NCBI GenBank assembly: GCA_964454295.1
Contig: CAYVTV010000001.1
Coordinates: 1-64,000, forward strand
Reading direction: 5' to 3'
From: CAYVTV01 sp964454295
GTDB lineage: Bacteria; Bacteroidota; Bacteroidia; Bacteroidales; GCA-2748055
DNA length: 64,000 nt
Shown: positions 59,669-64,000 of the stretch, in pieces
Layout: each line of letters begins with the position of its first letter
Numbering within the stretch: the stretch's first letter is position 1
Translations under genes and position numbers: made by a program
The notes under the pieces: model-generated
Seen by the model: the letters and a program-made list of their open reading frames with translations, nothing else
Told to the model about the DNA's origin: nothing
Database searches by the model: none

Positions 59669-60661
59669 ATGGAAACAGTTTTAAGCGGGATACGATCGAC
59701 AGGGAACCTTCACCTGGGTAATTATTTTGGTGCCGTAAGGAATTTTGTGAAGATGCAGGAAGAATACAACTGCTTTTTTTTCATTGCGGATTTTCATTCA
59801 CTGACAACACATCCAAAGCCGGGGGATCTGCATACCAATGTAAGGCAGGTTCTTGCTGAATATCTTGCTGCCGGGCTTGATCCGGAGAAAGCTACCATTT
59901 ATATTCAGAGTGATGTGCCTGAGATACCCGAATTATACCTGCTTCTTAATATGAATGCTTATGTGGGGGAGTTGGAGCGCACAACCACATTTAAGGAGAA
60001 GATAAGATCGCAGCCGGACAATGTTAATGCCGGGCTTCTGACTTACCCTGTGTTAATGGCTGCTGATATAATTATTCATAATTCACATAAAGTACCGGTG
60101 GGTAAGGACCAGGAGCAGAATCTCGAAATGGCGAGGCGTTTTGCGCGGCGGTTCAATACCATTTACGGGACAGAATATTTCAATCTGCCTGAACCTTTTA
60201 ACTTCGGTAAGGAGCTGGTTAAGGTTCCGGGGCTTGACGGTACCGGTAAGATGGGCAAATCGGAGGGGAATGGTATTTACCTTGTGGACAGTCCTGCCGA
60301 TATAAGGAAGAAAGTGATGAGAGCCGTAACAGATGCGGGACCTGAAAAGCCAAAGCAGAAAATGTCGGAGCCGGTGCGTAATCTTTTTTATATCATGGAA
60401 CTGATGTCGGATGAATCCACATACCGGCATTTCCGTGAACTTTACAATAACTGCCAGATACGTTACGGCGACATGAAGAAGCAGTTGGCAGAGGATATTA
60501 TTAAATTTACCACTCCGCTACGGGAAAATATCCTGGATATTGTCAATAATGAGGAATATCTGTCAAAAGTGGCAAAAATGGGTGCGGAAAAAGCGCGTGC
60601 CAGTGCAGGGAAGACACTAAGGGAGGTGAGGGAGATCATTGGGTTCAGGCGTTTTTTCTGA
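59669..60661 (+). CDS. trpS: Tryptophanyl-tRNA synthetase
   Basis: A protein of 330 residues. SGIRSTGNLHLGNYFGAV (about 6-23) contains the HIGH-like motif; GLLTYPVLMAADIIIHNSHKVPVGKDQEQ (about 117-145) binds tryptophan and ATP; GTGKMGKSEGNGIYL (about 193-207) is the KMSKS loop. It charges tRNA-Trp. The stop is directly adjacent to the stop of the convergent rrf2-type gene, with no base between. Confidence 0.96.
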   Translation: METVLSGIRSTGNLHLGNYFGAVRNFVKMQEEYNCFFFIADFHSLTTHPKPGDLHTNVRQVLAEYLAAGLDPEKATIYIQSDVPEIPELYLLLNMNAYVGELERTTTFKEKIRSQPDNVNAGLLTYPVLMAADIIIHNSHKVPVGKDQEQNLEMARRFARRFNTIYGTEYFNLPEPFNFGKELVKVPGLDGTGKMGKSEGNGIYLVDSPADIRKKVMRAVTDAGPEKPKQKMSEPVRNLFYIMELMSDESTYRHFRELYNNCQIRYGDMKKQLAEDIIKFTTPLRENILDIVNNEEYLSKVAKMGAEKARASAGKTLREVREIIGFRRFF

Positions 60662-61063
60662 TCACTTCATATAATCAGACACCCTTTGTTCACCCATGTA
60701 CTGCCTGAATTCTTCTGTCATCCTGTTCAATAAGTTATTCATGATGCATTTATCGAAAGGACATATCTGCTTATCCATGGGACAGGAGGGGATATTTATG
60801 GTCCCTTCAATGGCTTCATAGATATTCAGAAAACTGATTTTTTCAGGCGGTTTGTGGAGGGAAAATCCACCTGCAGGCCCCCGCAGTGAATTTATATATC
60901 CTTCCTTGACAAGTCTTTGCATAACTTTAGCCGTATGATGCCTCGAAGTTCCTGTCAACTCAGAGATCTGCACTACACTGAGAGGCTTCTGTGACCTGGC
61001 GATGAGAATAATCCCATGAATGGCAATGGATGCTGCTTCGGAGAGGGAGATTATTTTTGACAT
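60662..61063 (-). CDS. Rrf2 family transcriptional regulator (possible Fe-S sensor)
   Basis: A protein of 133 residues. The winged helix is typical: LSEAASIAIHGIILIA, then LTGTSRHHTAKVMQRLVKEGYINSLRGPAGGF (about 37-68). Cysteines in IPSCPMDKQICPFDKC (about 91-106) fit the Rrf2/IscR/NsrR cluster-binding pattern, so it may sense Fe-S status, oxygen or nitric oxide. The 5' flank is a 13-unit octamer array that begins four bases from the ATG, and a truncated ferredoxin-like gene lies beyond it. Confidence 0.92.
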   Translation of the reverse strand: MSKIISLSEAASIAIHGIILIARSQKPLSVVQISELTGTSRHHTAKVMQRLVKEGYINSLRGPAGGFSLHKPPEKISFLNIYEAIEGTINIPSCPMDKQICPFDKCIMNNLLNRMTEEFRQYMGEQRVSDYMK

Positions 61064-61067
61064 TGAT

Positions 61068-61171
61068 TGAGTGGTTGAGTGGTTGAGTGAATGAGTAAAT
61101 GAGTAAATGAGTAATTGAGTAAATGAGTAAATGAGTAAATGAGTAAATGAGTAAATGAGTATATGAGTAAA
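61068..61171. repeat. Octamer tandem array, TGAGTAAA-type x 13
   Basis: Thirteen consecutive 8-bp units (TGAGT plus AAA, AAT, GGT, GAA or ATA). It begins four bases upstream of the rrf2-type start codon and occupies its leader and promoter position. The unit differs by one base from the TGAGTAAT array at 25643. Gain or loss of units would change leader length in steps of eight. Confidence 0.95.
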
Positions 61172-61191
61172 TGATTACGTAAATATAGGGA

Positions 61192-61398
61192 TTAAATTTT
61201 TTGTACCCATCTTTCAGTCAATATTTTTCCTGAAATGGAGATAACGATTTCTTTTACAGGGAGGTTGACAGTGGAATTTTGCTGAGCAAGTCTTACCATC
61301 TGCAGGAGACCGCCACAGCAGGGGACTTCCATGCGTATAACGGTGAGGGTGTTAATTCTTGTTTCTTCGATGAGTTTCTTTTTGCATCCCATTATCAT
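61192..61398 (-). pseudogene. C-terminal remnant of a 4Fe-4S ferredoxin-like protein
   Basis: An ORF of 68 residues. INTLTVIRMEVPCCGGLLQMVRLAQQ (about 16-41), then LPVKEIVISISGKIL, match the end of 200-270-residue 4Fe-4S binding proteins with the MEVPCC motif; the two CxxCxxC ferredoxin clusters that should precede it are missing. Its ATG overlaps the ung stop by 4 nt, so it could still be translated by coupling. In related genomes such a protein often lies near Rrf2 regulators, as here. The loss may have come with expansion of the octamer array. Confidence 0.6.
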
Positions 61399-62075
61399 TC
61401 AACATTCCACTCAACCGGATCCAATCCGTTTTCTTCCAGGTATTTATTTGCAAGAGAGAAGTGTTTACACCCGAAAAATCCGTTAAAGGCGGAAAGTGGT
61501 GAAGGGTGGGCGGCCTGAAGAATGAGATGTTTAGATTGATCTATCAGATTTTTTTTAGCCCTGGCGAAATTTCCCCAGAGGAGGAAGACCACGTTTTTTT
61601 TCTGTTCTGAGATTTTTCTTATCACTGCATCGGTGAACTGTTCCCATCCCTTACCCTGGTGTGAGCCGGCCTGGTTTGCCCTTACAGTCAGGGTGGCATT
61701 AAGGAGGAACACTCCCTGTTCCGTCCATTTTTCGAGGTTCCCGTGATTTGGTATGGCGATACTCAGGTCGTTATTCAGTTCCTTAAAAATATTTACAAGC
61801 GAAGGTGGGGGGGTAATGCCTGCTGGAACAGAAAAACATAAGCCATGGGCTTGTCCGGGACCGTGATAAGGATCCTGGCCGAGGATTACTACTTTAACAT
61901 TATCAAAAGGTGTTTTGTCGAATGCATTAAATATAAGGTTTCCCGGAGGATATATGATATGTTGTTTTTTTTCCTTTACAAGGAATTCTTTAAGTGATGT
62001 AAAGTAGGGAGCATCAAATTCTTCAATAAGAATTTCTTTCCACGAAGGGTGGATTTTAGGATCAACTTTCTGCAT
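61395..62075 (-). CDS. ung: Uracil-DNA glycosylase, family 1
   Basis: A protein of 226 residues, normal length. VVILGQDPYHGPGQAHGLCFSVP (about 58-80) holds the catalytic Asp; VFLLNATLTVRANQAGSHQGKGWEQFTDAVI (about 116-146) the uracil-binding Asn region; VFLLWGNFARAKKNLID; and AAHPSPLSAFNGFFGCKHF (about 189-207) the catalytic His. It removes uracil from DNA for base excision repair. The stop overlaps the ferredoxin-like remnant. Confidence 0.96.
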   Translation of the reverse strand: MQKVDPKIHPSWKEILIEEFDAPYFTSLKEFLVKEKKQHIIYPPGNLIFNAFDKTPFDNVKVVILGQDPYHGPGQAHGLCFSVPAGITPPPSLVNIFKELNNDLSIAIPNHGNLEKWTEQGVFLLNATLTVRANQAGSHQGKGWEQFTDAVIRKISEQKKNVVFLLWGNFARAKKNLIDQSKHLILQAAHPSPLSAFNGFFGCKHFSLANKYLEENGLDPVEWNVE

Positions 62076-62142
62076 CTGATTATATTCGGGGTTAAGTTTA
62101 TAAAAATCAGTGAAATAAAATTTCCAGGTAGTACATGTAAAG

Positions 62143-64000
62143 TTACTCCTGGGTTAGTTTATCAGGTTCCTGTAAAATAATTCTTGCCACATTGGTTGCG
62201 TGGGAGTAAATAGTAGCCAGTAATGTCATCAATTCAAGGTGTGTTTTGCTCGTTTTTACGGAACTTTCTATCAATCCGGCCAGCCGTTTATAGTGGCTGC
62301 GCTGGAATTCCAGTGCCACCTGTTTATATTTCTGATGTTTCTTTTCCATGAGGAGTGCCTTTTCCAGGTTATATTCCCTGAAAACAGCTATAGCTCTGGA
62401 GATTTGTTTTTCAACCTGGAGATGGAATTCAGATAGTTCTTTTTTCCCTTCCTCGCTGAATTCGAGGTCGGAATTAACCCATCTTCCCGCTTTTTCGAGA
62501 TATAAAGCACTTACAATATCGGCGATCTGTTCAAATTCTTTAACAGTATAGAGCATTTCGAAAGCTTCATTTATCCGTTCTTTTTTTGTATGGCTTGAAG
62601 CCGTTTTCAGTACGAAGTTATTAATACTGTCGGTAAGGAAATCCACCTCCTCTTCTTTTTGCATCATCCAGGCGACATCGGGGTGTTCTTTTACCACAAA
62701 AGGGCTAAGGAAGTTATTCACCATATCCTGCACAATATGGGCAAGGTGGACAATTTCTTCCTTAACGAGACTGAGTGCGAGGGATGGTGGCATATCCGGT
62801 TCATCCCTGAGGTATTTTGTTTTCAGCAGTGTTTTCTCTTCTGTTTTAACGGGGATGATCCTCTCGATAAGTTTTGCGAAGGTATTCAGGAATGGCAGGA
62901 GGATCAGGGTTATGAGCACGTTGAAGAGAGTATGTGCATTGGCAATTTGTCTTGGCAGTTCCGCTGCAACCAGATTCATCTGGTCTGAGTGACCTGCTGC
63001 AGGGGATATGGCTTTGATCAGCCTGATAAAGTCGGGGATCCACCATACGATAATTAGAACTCCCATAATTTTAAACAGGGTATGAGCGAGGGCAACTCTT
63101 TTGGCTTCTCTGGAGATATTGATTGAAGCGAGGATAGCTGTCACTGCAGTCCCTATGTTGGCACCGAGGAGGAGGGGCACACTTGCTTCGAGACTTAGGA
63201 GTCCCTGGGTTGCCAGCACTATCATTATTCCGATAAATGCTCCGCTGCTTTGAATAAGTGCAGTAAACAGTGCACCGGTGATAATTCCGGTAACCGGATT
63301 TTCAAGTTTTAAAATAAATTGAATAAAGGGTTCGTAGGTTCTCAGGGGATACATTGCTTCCGACATGATATGCATGCCGAAGAACAGGATCCCGAAGCCC
63401 AGAATAGCTTCACCGGTGTATTTTATTTTTTCTTTTTTAGGGAAAGTCTGCACCGCAAATCCCAGGGCTATCATCAGCAGTGCATAGTCGGTAAGTTTAA
63501 AGGCAATTAGCTGGGCTGTGATGGTTGTACCTATGTCGGCTCCCAGGATTATTCCCAGCGACTGTGCAAATTTTATAAGCCCGGCATTAACAAAGCTGAT
63601 AAGCATTACTGTTGTTGCGCTGCTGCTCTGGATAACCATTGTCACGAATGTGCCCAGTCCCAGTGCATAGATACGATTGCGTGTAAGGCTGCTGAGAATA
63701 CTCCGCATCTTATCTCCGGCAGACTTTTGCATTCCGGTACTCATCATGTTCATTCCCAGGAGAAAAAGACCCAGTCCGCCCAGCAGTCCGAATATCAGCA
63801 TTATCAACCAGTTGTTTGCCAGGGCGCTGAAACGGAATATAACGAAGCCGTTGTCGGCAGAACCTTTGATTCTGGCCAGCAGCGTATATTCCCCTTTTTT
63901 GGTTCCCAGGGTAACCTGTGTCACAGCTATTCCGGCGCTGTCGGTAGCAGATATCTTCGGGTCAATTATTAGTCCGGCAGAACCTTGTGGTCCGCTTAGT
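62143..64000 (-). CDS. Na/Pi cotransporter family protein with N-terminal Ig-like domain, 5' end outside the window
   Basis: The frame is open to the right edge, so the start is missing; the GTG at 63924 is internal. The first 60 or so visible residues (SGPQGSAGLIIDPKISATDSAGIAV, TLGTKKGEYTLLARIKG) look like a bacterial Ig-like domain outside the cell membrane. Then come two NaPi repeats, each with a QSS motif (VIQSSSATTVMLISFVNAG and LIQSSGAFIGIMIVLA), and a C-terminal PhoU-like helical domain (from about 62760 to 62143). It may import phosphate or another anion with sodium; PhoU parts often regulate such transporters. Confidence 0.88.
   Translation of the reverse strand, partial: LSGPQGSAGLIIDPKISATDSAGIAVTQVTLGTKKGEYTLLARIKGSADNGFVIFRFSALANNWLIMLIFGLLGGLGLFLLGMNMMSTGMQKSAGDKMRSILSSLTRNRIYALGLGTFVTMVIQSSSATTVMLISFVNAGLIKFAQSLGIILGADIGTTITAQLIAFKLTDYALLMIALGFAVQTFPKKEKIKYTGEAILGFGILFFGMHIMSEAMYPLRTYEPFIQFILKLENPVTGIITGALFTALIQSSGAFIGIMIVLATQGLLSLEASVPLLLGANIGTAVTAILASINISREAKRVALAHTLFKIMGVLIIVWWIPDFIRLIKAISPAAGHSDQMNLVAAELPRQIANAHTLFNVLITLILLPFLNTFAKLIERIIPVKTEEKTLLKTKYLRDEPDMPPSLALSLVKEEIVHLAHIVQDMVNNFLSPFVVKEHPDVAWMMQKEEEVDFLTDSINNFVLKTASSHTKKERINEAFEMLYTVKEFEQIADIVSALYLEKAGRWVNSDLEFSEEGKKELSEFHLQVEKQISRAIAVFREYNLEKALLMEKKHQKYKQVALEFQRSHYKRLAGLIESSVKTSKTHLELMTLLATIYSHATNVARIILQEPDKLTQE

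Noticed and set aside
61068..61171. CRISPR-like regular repeat
   Set aside because: Units are 8 bp, directly adjacent without spacers, and no cas gene is present; it is a simple tandem array.
18145..64000. tRNA or rRNA genes in the intergenic gaps
   Set aside because: I looked for cloverleaf-like pairings and GGTTCGAATCC-type T-arms in the larger gaps and saw none; a tRNAscan run could confirm.

Overview
The window looks like Bacteroidota chromosome, probably a Bacteroidales or Marinilabiliales relative. The evidence is two type IX secretion C-terminal sorting domains, a PorP/SprF-SprB-like gene pair, several -7 boxes of the form TAnnTTTG, few Shine-Dalgarno sites, a DUF4296 lipoprotein and a GDP-fucose pathway. 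The left edge (1-140) is a fold-back sequence that looks like an assembly artefact at a contig end. The right edge cuts a Na/Pi transporter gene.

Region 1 (about 66-22023) is an AT-rich, all-plus-strand surface polysaccharide cluster. It holds a GT11 fucosyltransferase end, a Wzx flippase, a Wzy/WaaL-type membrane protein, three GT2 and one GT4 glycosyltransferases, a DUF354 glycosyltransferase-like protein, wecB, two FemAB-like and one GNAT-like acyltransferase, a NodB-type deacetylase, CapA, an asparagine-synthetase-like protein without a glutaminase cysteine, and an ATP-grasp ligase. Its most unusual part is a tightly coupled cassette at 1870-4992: a VioA-like aminotransferase, a MaoC hydratase of the mesaconyl-CoA type, a CitE/malyl-CoA-lyase-like protein and a NeuD/PglD-like acyltransferase. 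I infer that it makes an unusual hydroxy- or dicarboxylic acyl-CoA and puts it on a 4-amino-sugar. The route would parallel anthrose synthesis but use a C-C lyase. GDP-fucose for the GT11 enzyme can come from gmd and fcl at 32.9-35.3 kb, and a Wzi-like outer-membrane protein lies at 30.0-31.6 kb.

Region 2 (about 22.0-29.6 kb) is an accessory and decay zone. It has an orphan DarG antitoxin with no DarT, a MazEF-like pair, a decayed second copy of the DUF354-wecB pair, two AAA/DUF4143 ATPases with their middles deleted, and a sugar transferase broken by a frame-shifting internal deletion. 5' and 3' gene ends joined across missing middles recur here and again at 39.3 kb; a C-terminal-only gene remnant lies at 61.2 kb.

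Region 3 (about 26.3-50.0 kb) is marked by a family of roughly 100-bp palindromes built from 9-bp words of the CACGAAGGA type. There are twelve full palindromes and several partial arrays, and one separates almost every pair of transcription units. None is seen from 1 to 18 kb or after 50.1 kb. The repeats supply protein ends: the stop codon and C-terminal tail of three genes and most of the signal peptide of the Wzi-like protein. Between them lie housekeeping genes: gmd, fcl, a membrane-NUDIX fusion, rnr, a DUF4296 lipoprotein, a histidine kinase, cysS, ribE, ileS, a DksA/TraR-like gene, lspA and a TetR regulator.

Region 4 (50.0-64 kb) has a PorP/SprF protein next to a 1887-residue SprB-repeat adhesin containing an almost perfect 729-bp tandem duplication. 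It continues with a LolC/E-type permease, a methyltransferase, rbfA, trpS, an Rrf2 regulator preceded by a 13-unit octamer array, a truncated ferredoxin-like gene coupled to ung, and the Na/Pi transporter. I saw no rRNA, tRNA, CRISPR array or intact transposase gene.
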